Positions 1-6,547 of a DNA stretch of 64,000 bases are shown here, one piece after another. Both the position numbers and the translations under genes were made by a program. The stretch comes from Xylanimicrobium pachnodae JCM 13526 = NBRC 107786 (GTDB lineage: Bacteria; Actinomycetota; Actinomycetes; Actinomycetales; Cellulomonadaceae), in contig BCWJ01000007.1 of NCBI GenBank assembly GCA_001592145.1, positions 62,001 to 126,000 on the forward strand. The letters run 5' to 3'. Numbering within the stretch: the first letter of the stretch is position 1; each line of letters opens with the position of its first letter. The notes beneath the pieces were generated by a model, which searched no databases, had not been told where the DNA came from, and saw only the letters and a program-made list of their open reading frames with translations.

Positions 1-1
1 C

Positions 2-1339
2 TGCGGCATCGGAAGCACGCTCCTAGCCATTGCTACGTCAATCAGCGAACCGGTCTCCCTCGTCGGGACGGAGGTCGACGAGGACATTGCAGTTCTTGCA
101 CAGTTGCGCGGGTACCTCGCGGGACACCCGATCGCGATGGTGGTGGCTGACTCCACTCGGTGTGACACCTGGCCCGGTCATCGCGCGGATCTCGTGGTTG
201 CCGAGCCCCCATTCGGGCTCCGGGCCCCGGACGGCCTCCCAACCCTCGACGAGCGATGGCAGTTTGGCATCCCATCAGGTCTCGCCTTCGACACGGTGTG
301 GCTCCAAGAAGCCATCCACCACCTCACCGACGACGGTCGCGCGTATGTGCTTCAACGTCGCGCGGTCGAGTCGGCTGGCCACGGGATCGGCGCAATCCGC
401 CGCGCGATGATCGCGTCAGGTGCCATCGAGGCCATCGTGGCACTGCCTGCAGGCCTAATGAGCCACACCCGGATTCCGGTTGCCCTCTGGGTCCTCCGTA
501 CTCCGAACGCCGACGCGCAGCCTGTCTTGTTCATCGACGCGTCCCGCCCGGACACGGAGGTCCTCGCCCGGCGCGTCGACGCCGCTGAGATCCTTGCCGA
601 TGACGATGCAAACCTCATGCCCGAGCGGTGGGTCGGTGACTCGGCCGCTGACGCCGAGCAGGTGCGCGCTGACCTCGCCCGGACGAGCGACTCGATCACC
701 GAGGCTTTCGAGACTCTCAAGCGCAGGCTCGCGATCACGACGCCGCCACTCGACTTCTCCACCACCGAGACGATGACCATCAGCGAACTCAAGCGGGCCG
801 GGGCGATCGCCGAGCTGACCCGGGGGACGATCCGGCCCGGTGCCGGTGGAGACCTTCCCGACGACGTCATCCGCCCAGCTCACGTCCGAGACGGTGTTCT
901 CCCGCGCCCTGCGGACGACGCAGAAGCCATCGGCAGCGCACGTGAGTTCACCAGGCCGGGCGCGGTCCTCGTGACGACGACACACGGTCTCGCTGCCACC
1001 GTCGATCACGATGGCGGCCATCGCGTCTCGCAGCAGGTCCATGTGCTCTATGGACACCCCGATGCCATCCACCCGGAGTACCTCGCCCACGCGATCGTGG
1101 GGACCTGGAATGACCGCTTCCTAACAGGCGCCGGAGTCATGCACGCCCGCATCCAGGATCTCCAGGTGCCGTTCCCCCCTATCGATGACCAGTTCGCGCT
1201 CATGACCGCCGTGTTCGAGGCAGCGCGGATCGCGACCTCCGCTGAAGCTCTGCGCATCGTCGCGCTGGACCGCGGTCGTTCTCTGCTTGGTGCGGCGCGC
1301 CACCAGGTAAACCTCGCAGCACCCACGCCCACCGCGTGA
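2..1339 (+). CDS. N-6 DNA methylase with HsdS-like C-terminal region, 5' end outside window
   Basis: The reading frame is open from the first bases, so the true start lies upstream. The visible N-terminus carries a SAM-binding motif I of the form CGIGSTLL, and about 60 residues later an EPPFG motif sits where amino-methyltransferases have (N/D)PP(F/Y). The last ~180 residues look like the specificity half of type I S subunits: an LTRGTIRPG stretch, a hydrophobic VLVTTTHG strand and an IQDLQVPFPP stretch before a C-terminal helix. The protein would methylate adenine in a restriction-modification or phage-defence locus, and a second methylase gene starts 37 bases downstream. The first residue of motif IV is Glu, not Asn or Asp, so activity is uncertain. 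Family assignment is fairly sure; the exact system type is not. Confidence 0.8.
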   Translation, partial: CGIGSTLLAIATSISEPVSLVGTEVDEDIAVLAQLRGYLAGHPIAMVVADSTRCDTWPGHRADLVVAEPPFGLRAPDGLPTLDERWQFGIPSGLAFDTVWLQEAIHHLTDDGRAYVLQRRAVESAGHGIGAIRRAMIASGAIEAIVALPAGLMSHTRIPVALWVLRTPNADAQPVLFIDASRPDTEVLARRVDAAEILADDDANLMPERWVGDSAADAEQVRADLARTSDSITEAFETLKRRLAITTPPLDFSTTETMTISELKRAGAIAELTRGTIRPGAGGDLPDDVIRPAHVRDGVLPRPADDAEAIGSAREFTRPGAVLVTTTHGLAATVDHDGGHRVSQQVHVLYGHPDAIHPEYLAHAIVGTWNDRFLTGAGVMHARIQDLQVPFPPIDDQFALMTAVFEAARIATSAEALRIVALDRGRSLLGAARHQVNLAAPTPTA

Positions 1340-1376
1340 CACAGTTCGAACCAACACATCGAGTCGAAGGACACCA

Positions 1377-1415
1377 GTGAGCCAGCTCAGCACCTTCGTG
1401 TGGGGGATCGCCGAT
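1377..1415 (+). pseudogene. 5' fragment of a second HsdM-like methylase gene, interrupted by IS element
   Basis: A GTG preceded by AAGGA at a normal distance opens a frame reading VSQLSTFVWGIAD. Thirteen codons later the frame hits the terminal inverted repeat of the IS3 element, whose TGA stops it at once. STF(V/I)W-IAD is how many class I HsdM-type methylases begin, where it is normally followed by LLRG. No continuation of the methylase is found on the far side of the element. I infer that the insertion, with a deletion next to it or a later recombination, removed the rest of the gene. The match rests on only 13 residues. Confidence 0.6.
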
Positions 1416-1431
1416 TGAACCGCCCTGGGTT
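1415..1431. repeat. Left terminal inverted repeat of the IS3 element
   Basis: Seventeen bases identical to the complement of the right end. The TGA in its first bases ends the interrupted methylase frame. Confidence 0.88.
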
Positions 1432-1469
1432 TCTTGGAGGCGCTGGTCCTTGGAAACGAGGATGGAGCC

Positions 1470-1814
1470 ATGCCGAAGGAGCAGACGCCGGGGAAGCCGC
1501 AGACGCGGCGGTACTCGGATGAGGAGAAGGCCGCGGCGGTGCGGATGGTGCGCACCCTGCGAGCGGAGTTGGGCACCGAGCACGGCACGGTCCAGCGGGT
1601 CGCGTCCCAGCTGGGCTACGGGGTCGAGTCGGTGCGTCAGTGGGTCAAGCAGGCCGAGATCGACGACGGTCACGTGCTGGGGTTGAGTACGTTGGAGCGG
1701 GCCCGGATCAAGGAGCTCGAGCAGGAGGTCCGCGAACTGCGGCGAGCGAACGAGATCCTGAAGAGGGCAGCCAGTTTCTTCGGGGCGGAGCTCGACCGCC
1801 AACACCGCAGGTAG
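1470..1814 (+). CDS. IS3 transposase OrfA (helix-turn-helix protein)
   Basis: This 114-residue protein binds the transposon ends. It has a helix-turn-helix (YSDEEKAAAVRMVR, then VASQLGYGVESVRQWVKQAE) followed by a leucine-zipper-like coiled coil (residues ~75-100, ARIKELEQEVRELRRAN) and the family-typical ILKRAASFFGAELDR end. I chose the ATG followed by PKEQ because a GGAG lies just upstream and the 12 residues before it look non-coding. Its 3' end overlaps the orfB frame, which lies one base back. The TTTCTTC at 1775-1781 is a plausible site for the programmed -1 shift that makes the OrfAB transposase. Confidence 0.85.
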   Translation: MPKEQTPGKPQTRRYSDEEKAAAVRMVRTLRAELGTEHGTVQRVASQLGYGVESVRQWVKQAEIDDGHVLGLSTLERARIKELEQEVRELRRANEILKRAASFFGAELDRQHRR

Positions 1815-2749
1815 TCGCGTTCATCGACGCGAACCGTGGGGTCGTCGTGGACGACTTCACGCTCACGGTCGAGTCCATCTGCACCGTCCTGGCAGGCGCA
1901 GGGGTGAAGGTGGCCGTGAGTACGTACTACGCGTTCAAGGCCCGACCGGCTTCGGCGAGGGCGCAAGCGGACGCCGTCCTGCGGCCGGCGCTGCGAAGGC
2001 TGTGGGAGGACAACTACCGCGTCTACGGTGCACGGAAGTTGTGGAAGGCCGCTCGTCGGGCCGGGCACGACATCGGGCGTGACCAGGTCGCCCGGCTCAT
2101 GCGCGCCGAGGGCATGCAGGGCGCCACCAGGACGAAGCGGGTGCGCACGACGCGTCCCGACCCGCTCTCGGCGCGGCATCCGGACCTGGTCAAGCGGGAC
2201 TTCACCGCGACCGGCCCGAACCAGTTGTGGGTCACCGACCTGACGTATGTGCCTACGTTCGCGGGCATGGCCTACACGTGCTTCATCATCGACGCGTTCT
2301 CGAGGATGATCGTCGGCTGGCGGGTCGCAGGGCACATGCGCACGCAGATGGTCCTGGACGCGATCGAGATGGCCCGCTGGTCGAGGGGCACCCGCCTGTC
2401 CGGTTTGCGGTGTCACTCGGACGCCGGAGCCCAGTTCACGAGCCTGCGCTACGGCGAACGGCTCGCGGAGATCGGCGCGACACCCTCGATCGGGACCGTC
2501 GGGGACTCGTACGATAACGCCCTCGCTGAGACCGTGAACGGCTACTACAAGGCCGAGCTGATCCGCGGGCCCGCGCGGCCCGGGCCATGGCGGACCGTCG
2601 AGGACGTCGAGCTCGCGACACTCGGGTGGGTCCACTGGCACAACAACCAGCGCCTCCACAGCTACCTCGGAGACCGCCCGCCCGTCGAGTACGAAGGGAG
2701 GTTCTACGCTACCCAGCAGGGCTACGACGCCCTGGTCGAAATCACATGA
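1781..2749 (+). CDS. IS3 transposase OrfB (DDE integrase domain), read by -1 frameshift
   Basis: The frame continues from OrfA by a -1 shift, so the stated start is the likely shift point and not an initiation codon. It contains an HTH_21-like segment (YRVYGARKLWKAARRAGHDIGRDQVARLMRAEG) and an rve integrase core. The three catalytic acids are visible: Asp in WVTDLTYV, Asp in CHSDAGAQFTS and Glu in NALAETVNGYYKAEL. The protein cuts and joins DNA during transposition. Length and motifs are normal for an intact IS3 OrfB. The second motif has AGAQF where HSDRGSQY is commoner. Confidence 0.88.
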   Translation, partial: RGGARPPTPQVVAFIDANRGVVVDDFTLTVESICTVLAGAGVKVAVSTYYAFKARPASARAQADAVLRPALRRLWEDNYRVYGARKLWKAARRAGHDIGRDQVARLMRAEGMQGATRTKRVRTTRPDPLSARHPDLVKRDFTATGPNQLWVTDLTYVPTFAGMAYTCFIIDAFSRMIVGWRVAGHMRTQMVLDAIEMARWSRGTRLSGLRCHSDAGAQFTSLRYGERLAEIGATPSIGTVGDSYDNALAETVNGYYKAELIRGPARPGPWRTVEDVELATLGWVHWHNNQRLHSYLGDRPPVEYEGRFYATQQGYDALVEIT

Positions 2750-2764
2750 CCAGAGCCTCTACGG

Positions 2765-2781
2765 AACCCAGGGCGGTTCAA
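2765..2781. repeat. Right terminal inverted repeat of the IS3 element
   Basis: Seventeen bases identical to the complement of the left end. It lies 15 bases after the orfB stop codon. Confidence 0.88.
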
Positions 2782-2782
2782 C

Positions 2783-2949
2783 CACCCCTCTGCGATGCCG
2801 CGATAGGCGCGTGCGTCGACCCGGACGAACTCCTGGGTCGACCTACCCGTGAGCCATCGCGCGAGGCCGTCGAGAACTGCGGGGCCGCCGTTGAGCGCAG
2901 CGTTCGCGCCCATCGCCAGCGCCTCTCGGATCTCGGCCGGGCTTGGCAC
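2783..2949 (-). pseudogene. Truncated ORF of unknown function ending at the IS element
   Basis: A GTG opens about 55 codons of plausible coding sequence (PSPAEIREALAMGANAALNGG, then AVLDGLARWLTGRSTQEFVRVD) before the frame runs into the IS right end and stops inside it. No good ribosome binding site is seen. I do not recognise the family. The IS has probably removed the 3' end of a gene that faces the methylase fragment on the other flank. Confidence 0.3.
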
Positions 2950-3067
2950 TGCGTCATCGTGGCAGAGGCGATGCGAGGTCGTCGATCAGGAATGCGCCGC
3001 CGGCCCCCGTGGTCGGCGACCCGGCTGGGCTTGTCTCGGACGCCGACGTCACACATCACTGACACCC

Positions 3068-3097
3068 TTGCCGCGGTACGGACGCGGTCCGTACACT
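3068..3097 (+). promoter_or_regulatory. Promoter and palindromic operator of the toxin-antitoxin pair
   Basis: A perfect inverted repeat GTACGGAC-GCG-GTCCGTAC (3076-3094) fills the space between a TTGCCG -35 box (3068-3073) and a TACACT -10 box (3092-3097). The antitoxin ATG is six bases after the -10 box, so the mRNA should be leaderless. DUF1778-type ribbon-helix-helix antitoxins commonly repress their own promoter through such palindromes. Confidence 0.7.
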
Positions 3098-3103
3098 TCT
3101 GGC

Positions 3104-3406
3104 ATGTCCGCCATTGCTGAGTCCCCGAAGGACGCACGCCACGAGACGGCGCGCCTCGACCTTCGCCTGCCCCGCGAGGCACGCGAGCTGCTCGACGACG
3201 CCGCAGCGATCAACGGCACGACGTTGACCGAATATGTGCTCAGCCGGGTCCTGCCCGCCGCGCGCCGCGACGTGCTCGAAGCCCGCACCCTGCGCCTGAC
3301 GAAGACCGCGTGGCGGGAGTTCAACGAGATCCTCGACCGCGAGGACAACGAACGACTCGCCGCACTGCGCGAGCACCGCCCCGCGTGGGGCGAGCCCCGC
3401 GCGTGA
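3104..3406 (+). CDS. DUF1778 (TacA-type) antitoxin
   Basis: This is a 100-residue protein. Residues ~10-55 form a ribbon-helix-helix DNA-binding domain: TARLDLRLPREARELLDDAA, then NGTTLTEYVLSRVLPAARRDV, the typical DUF1778 pattern in which substrates of the toxin are kept intact until the antitoxin is degraded. The C-terminal half (TKTAWREFNEILDRE) is the usual toxin-binding tail. The following GNAT toxin gene overlaps it by four bases (GTGA), so the two are translationally coupled. The ATG is chosen from the -10 box six bases upstream. The protein should neutralise the toxin and repress the operon at the palindrome. Confidence 0.88.
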   Translation: MSAIAESPKDARHETARLDLRLPREARELLDDAAAINGTTLTEYVLSRVLPAARRDVLEARTLRLTKTAWREFNEILDREDNERLAALREHRPAWGEPRA

Positions 3407-3888
3407 CCCCGCTCCTCCCCCGACCCATCCACCCCGACGACCGCCTCACCGACTTCGACTGCGGAGTCGACGTACTGAACGCCTGGCTCGCCCATCGTGC
3501 CCTGCGCAACGAGAAGAGCGGCGACTCACGCACCTACGTCTCGACCGACGCCGCGACAGGCGCAATCCTCGGCTACTACAGCCTGTCCGGATGGACCGTT
3601 TCGCACCAGGACGTCGGCGGCGGCTGGATGAGACGCAACGCCCCCGACCCGATCTCCGTCATCCTCCTGGGACGACTTGCTGTCGCGACGTCAGCCGCAG
3701 GGTCGGGTCTCGGCCGCGACCTACTCTCCGACGCACTCGCGACCGCAACACGCGCGGCACGCCTGATCGGCGCCCGCGCGCTAGTCGCCGAAGCTCTCAA
3801 CGAGTCGGCTGGCACGTTCTACGCCCACCAAGGCCTCTGGCAGTCGAACGCCAGACCCAACCTGTACTGCGCCAAACTCCTCCCGTGA
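3403..3888 (+). CDS. GNAT-family toxin (TacT-type tRNA acetyltransferase)
   Basis: This is a 161-residue GNAT acetyltransferase. It starts like TacT/AtaT relatives (RPIHPDDRLTDFDCGVDVLNAWLAHRAL) and has the beta4-alpha3 acetyl-CoA site (LLGRLAVATSAAGSGLGRDLL) and a late ALNESAGTFYAHQGL helix. Known members acetylate aminoacyl-tRNA and block translation. The GTG start overlaps the antitoxin stop. In the acetyl-CoA loop the usual R/Q-G-x-G-x-G is AGSGLG, which keeps the glycines. The C-terminal segment QSNARPNLYCAKLLP is a little divergent, but the gene looks intact. Confidence 0.86.
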   Translation: MTPLLPRPIHPDDRLTDFDCGVDVLNAWLAHRALRNEKSGDSRTYVSTDAATGAILGYYSLSGWTVSHQDVGGGWMRRNAPDPISVILLGRLAVATSAAGSGLGRDLLSDALATATRAARLIGARALVAEALNESAGTFYAHQGLWQSNARPNLYCAKLLP

Positions 3889-4222
3889 CCAGCTCGGGGA
3901 GCGAACCTGTGTCGGGGTAGCAAACGACCGCCGACGATCCACGAGCATCAACGCGGGTCACAGCGCCTTGCGATAGACGAAGCAGCGTGACGGTAACGGA
4001 CAACTCCCCCTCCGGACACTGAAAGTTCAACCCCGAAAGAATGCCCCCGACCAGGCTAAACGCCCCGGCCGGGGGCTTTCTCGTGTTCACGAAGCGTTCA
4101 GCAGGACCCACAGTGGGTTATCGAGAAGAACCGTCCGGGCCACCGTGCGTGCCCGGGCGGCTCGAGGGTGAACTTCGCGCCCCGTGCACATTGTCTGCCA
4201 CGGCAACTGCCAGGATGCAGTC
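3889..4222. other. Intergenic stretch without a supported gene
   Basis: No open frame here has convincing codon use or a family match. It holds the hairpin listed separately at 4043-4076 and a possible weak -10 (CAGGAT, 4211-4216) seven bases before the exonuclease ATG. The bases near 4025-4035 recall a tRNA T-arm, but no acceptor or anticodon arm goes with them. Confidence 0.5.
4043..4080 (+). terminator. Possible intrinsic terminator
   Basis: GCCCCCG (4043-4049) pairs with CGGGGGC (4070-4076), and an inner CCCCGGCCGGGG palindrome is the alternative stem. A short CTTTCT follows. It lies 155 bases after the toxin gene and would end that transcript. Confidence 0.45.
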
Positions 4223-5473
4223 ATGCCTGGCTACGCCGTCGTCGACCTGGAGACCACCGGTCTGCACCCGGCCCACCACCACCGGATCGTCGAGGTGGCC
4301 GTGGTGCAGGTCGATGACAGCGGGACTGTCGAGTCGGAGTGGACGACGCTGATCAACCCAGGTCGTGACCTGGGACCGCAGCACGTCCATGGGGTCAGCG
4401 CCGCCGACGTCAGGAACGCACCCACGTTCGGCGACGTCGCCGGTGATCTCGCCGGGCTGCTCCAGGGCCGGGTGTTGGTCGCGCACAACGCCCGCTTCGA
4501 TCTCACTTTCCTCCAGCACGAGTTCGCCGCCCTGGGGTACGACGTGCCGCTGGCCTGGCCTGCGACGCTCTGCACGATGGCGGCGGGTTCACGCCTGCAC
4601 CCCTCCGCACCGCGCACGCTCGTCGGCGCCTGCCTGCATCACGGTGTCGTGCTCGACGACGCCCACCAGGCCCTGGCGGACGCCCGTGCCGCAGCGAACC
4701 TCTTGCGCCTCTACCTTCCCCACGGACCAGAGATCGAGGAGTGGCGCGCGGCCACAGAGCTCGCATGGTCCGCCCTGTGGCCGCCTATCCCCTGCACGGG
4801 CGCGAAACCCGTGCTACGCGGTTCGTCATCGCAGCGCAGCCGTCATTTTCTGTCGCGCCTCACCGATGAACGTCGCGGTCCGTGGACCACGCCCGTGCAC
4901 GAGCAGTACCTCGCCGTCCTCGATCGAGCGCTCATCGACCGGCACCTCTCCGCACGCGAGCATGACGAGCTCTACGACATCGCCGTCCGCCTCGGCTTCG
5001 GCCGCGCCGACGTCGACGCACTGCACGTCGGCTACTTCACCGCTCTGGCCGCCACGGCGTGGGCCGACGGCGTCCTCACCGACGACGAGACCGACCAGCT
5101 GCGGGCTGTCGGCCGCCTGCTGGAGATCGACGCGGACACCGCACGAGCAGCCGCCCTCGCCGCCAAGGCCGCGATACACCCGCTGGGCACGACGACGGGG
5201 AGCCGACGTGAGCCTGCATCTTCGGCTGGCTTCCGTCTGAACGTCGGTGACACGGTCGTGTTCACGGGAGCGATGGTGATCCCCCGAGACACCTGGGTGG
5301 CGCGCGCCATGGCTGCGGGGCTGGTCGCCGGTGCCAACGTCACCAAGAAGACTGCCCTCGTCGTCGCGGCCGATCCTGACTCCCTCTCCGGCAAGGCCCG
5401 TAAGGCCGCTGACTACGGCATCCCGATCGTGGGCGAAGAGGCGTTCGCGCGGCTGCTCGGGTCCCTGAACTGA
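4223..5473 (+). CDS. DEDDh 3'-5' exonuclease with TerB-like middle and C-terminal BRCT domain
   Basis: This is a 416-residue protein. Residues ~1-165 are an epsilon-type exonuclease: Exo I is VVDLETTG, Exo II is AHNARFDLTFL and Exo IIIe is HQALADARAAANLLRLY, so all four acidic residues and the His are present. Residues ~225-320 are helical with a TerB/acidic-loop flavour (AWADGVLTDDETDQLRAVGRLL). Residues ~340-416 are a BRCT domain (GDTVVFTGAMVIPRDTWVARAM, KTALVVAADPDSLSGKARKAADYGIPIVGEEAF). It should trim 3' ends of DNA or RNA in a repair setting, with BRCT as targeting module. I use the internal ATG (PGYAVVDLE) because the residues before it are unlike the family. Confidence 0.88.
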   Translation: MPGYAVVDLETTGLHPAHHHRIVEVAVVQVDDSGTVESEWTTLINPGRDLGPQHVHGVSAADVRNAPTFGDVAGDLAGLLQGRVLVAHNARFDLTFLQHEFAALGYDVPLAWPATLCTMAAGSRLHPSAPRTLVGACLHHGVVLDDAHQALADARAAANLLRLYLPHGPEIEEWRAATELAWSALWPPIPCTGAKPVLRGSSSQRSRHFLSRLTDERRGPWTTPVHEQYLAVLDRALIDRHLSAREHDELYDIAVRLGFGRADVDALHVGYFTALAATAWADGVLTDDETDQLRAVGRLLEIDADTARAAALAAKAAIHPLGTTTGSRREPASSAGFRLNVGDTVVFTGAMVIPRDTWVARAMAAGLVAGANVTKKTALVVAADPDSLSGKARKAADYGIPIVGEEAFARLLGSLN

Positions 5474-5533
5474 CGCCGAACCAGCACAGCCTCGCCGTTG
5501 CCGCCTTGATGAGTAAGTAGCAACGTACATATC

Positions 5534-5775
5534 GTGCCGGGCATCGACGCGTGGACCGCCCTCGGGGACCCACCCGACGGGATGTCTTCGCCCGCGTGGC
5601 GGCCGGCCCCAGCTCCGTGACCGAGATCGCCCAGGGCCTGCCGGTGAACAGGCCAGCCGTGTCGCAGCACCTGCAGGTGCTGCGCGAGGCCCACCTCGTG
5701 GATGTCCGGGTCGAGAGGGGGCACCGCATCTACCAGGCACGACTCGAAGGCATCGGAGCGGGAGGACAGTCATGA
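5534..5775 (+). pseudogene. ArsR-family transcriptional regulator with a frameshift
   Basis: A GTG frame reads PGIDAWTALGDP, the normal start of these regulators. It must then shift by one base to continue as TRRDVFARVAAGPSSVTEIAQGLPV with a winged-helix recognition segment (RPAVSQHLQVLREAHLVDV). The shift lies in GACCCACCC near 5569-5573, where one C seems to be missing compared with the expected GACCCCACC. The end is also short, at GIGAGGQS, and its TGA overlaps the next ATG. Members of this group pair with SRPBCC proteins and repress their own operon. It is a pseudogene unless the missing C is a sequencing error. Confidence 0.72.
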
Positions 5776-6254
5776 GCACGACGAGTGAGAACGCCGCAGT
5801 TCAGGTTCAGATCGAGGTCGACGTGCCCGTCGACCACGCATTCCGCGTGTTCACCACGGAGTTCGACCGAGTCAAGCCGCGCGACCACAACCTCCGGGAC
5901 GTCGACATTGCCGAGACGGTGTTCGAGACTCACGTCGGTGGCGCCGTCTACGACCGCGGCGTCGACGGTAACGTGTGCCGCTGGGCCCGGGTGCTGCAGT
6001 TCGAACCACCCACCCGGTTCGTCATCAGCTGGGACATCAGCCCGCGGTGGGAGCTCGAGACCGACCCGGGCCGGTGCAGCGAGGTCGAGGTGACGTTCAC
6101 CGCGCTCACCCCGGCCCGCACCCTCGTCCGCCTCGAGCACCGGCACCTCGACCGGCACGGCATCGACTGGGAGGCCGAGCGTGACAGCATCGCCGGAGAC
6201 CAGGGATGGCCGCTGTACCTCGAACGCTTCACGGCGGTTGCCGCGGAGTCGTGA
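5772..6254 (+). CDS. SRPBCC / AHSA1-type protein
   Basis: This is a 160-residue helix-grip protein of the START/Bet v1 fold. It begins with VQIEVDVPVDHAFRVFTTEFD and has the family GGAVYDRGVDGNVCRWARVL and PTRFVISWDI strands and a long C-terminal helix (GWPLYLERFTAVAA). It overlaps the ArsR stop (ATGA), the standard ArsR-SRPBCC arrangement. The ligand is unknown; relatives bind hydrophobic small molecules or act as co-chaperone-like proteins. The gene looks intact even though its regulator is frameshifted. Confidence 0.85.
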   Translation: MSTTSENAAVQVQIEVDVPVDHAFRVFTTEFDRVKPRDHNLRDVDIAETVFETHVGGAVYDRGVDGNVCRWARVLQFEPPTRFVISWDISPRWELETDPGRCSEVEVTFTALTPARTLVRLEHRHLDRHGIDWEAERDSIAGDQGWPLYLERFTAVAAES

Positions 6255-6329
6255 CGGGTGTCCGTCGCCCTTCGCCCGAGCACCGGGGGCCGACGGCCAT
6301 CACTGCCCCAGGCTCGGGCCCCGGCGTGC

Positions 6330-6509
6330 TCATGCCACACCGCCCGTCTCCTGTCTGTCCGGCCGTGCCCGGCGCACGCAGGCACCCACCACCGCGCACA
6401 CCGCACCCGGCAGCGCGGGGAGCCCGAGCGACAGCCCGCCGAGCAGCACAAACGCGGCGAGGCCTGCCGCCGAGACCACGCCACCTGCCATGCACGCTTC
6501 GTGCTCCAC
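6330..6509 (-). CDS. Possible small membrane protein (59 residues)
   Basis: A GTG preceded by AGGA opens a frame for 59 residues. A hydrophobic helix covers residues ~9-45 (GGVVSAAGLAAFVLLGG, then LPGAVCAVVGACV) and is followed by the positively charged tail RRARPDRQE. Third codon positions are G/C-rich, as in real genes here. It follows the patatin gene on the same strand. An ATG seven codons in is an alternative start. I do not recognise the family, and the ORF could be chance. Confidence 0.4.
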   Translation of the reverse strand: MEHEACMAGGVVSAAGLAAFVLLGGLSLGLPALPGAVCAVVGACVRRARPDRQETGGVA

Positions 6510-6547
6510 CCGGTCCTGACGATCTCCGTCCTCATGTGACCGTCAAC

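Larger units (their letters stand above)
1415..2781 (+). mobile_element. IS3-family insertion sequence, complete
   Basis: The element is 1367 bp and is bounded by 17-bp perfect inverted repeats, TTGAACCGCCCTGGGTT at the left (1415-1431) and its complement at the right (2765-2781). Inside are orfA and orfB in -1 relation, as in the IS3 family. The DDE residues are all present and both frames are open, so the element may still be active. The flanking bases do not match each other as the usual 3-4 bp target duplication would (CGA on the left, CCA on the right). The left flank is a methylase gene start and the right flank is an unrelated opposite-strand ORF, which fits an adjacent deletion or recombination between copies. 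Confidence 0.9.

Noticed and set aside
2722-2782. Extension of the 2783-2949 ORF into the IS end as real protein
   Set aside because: The codons beyond the junction belong to the inverted repeat and the antisense of orfB.
4025-4060. tRNA-like T-arm (GTTCAACCCC)
   Set aside because: No acceptor, D or anticodon arm could be paired around it, so it is not called as a tRNA or an attachment site.
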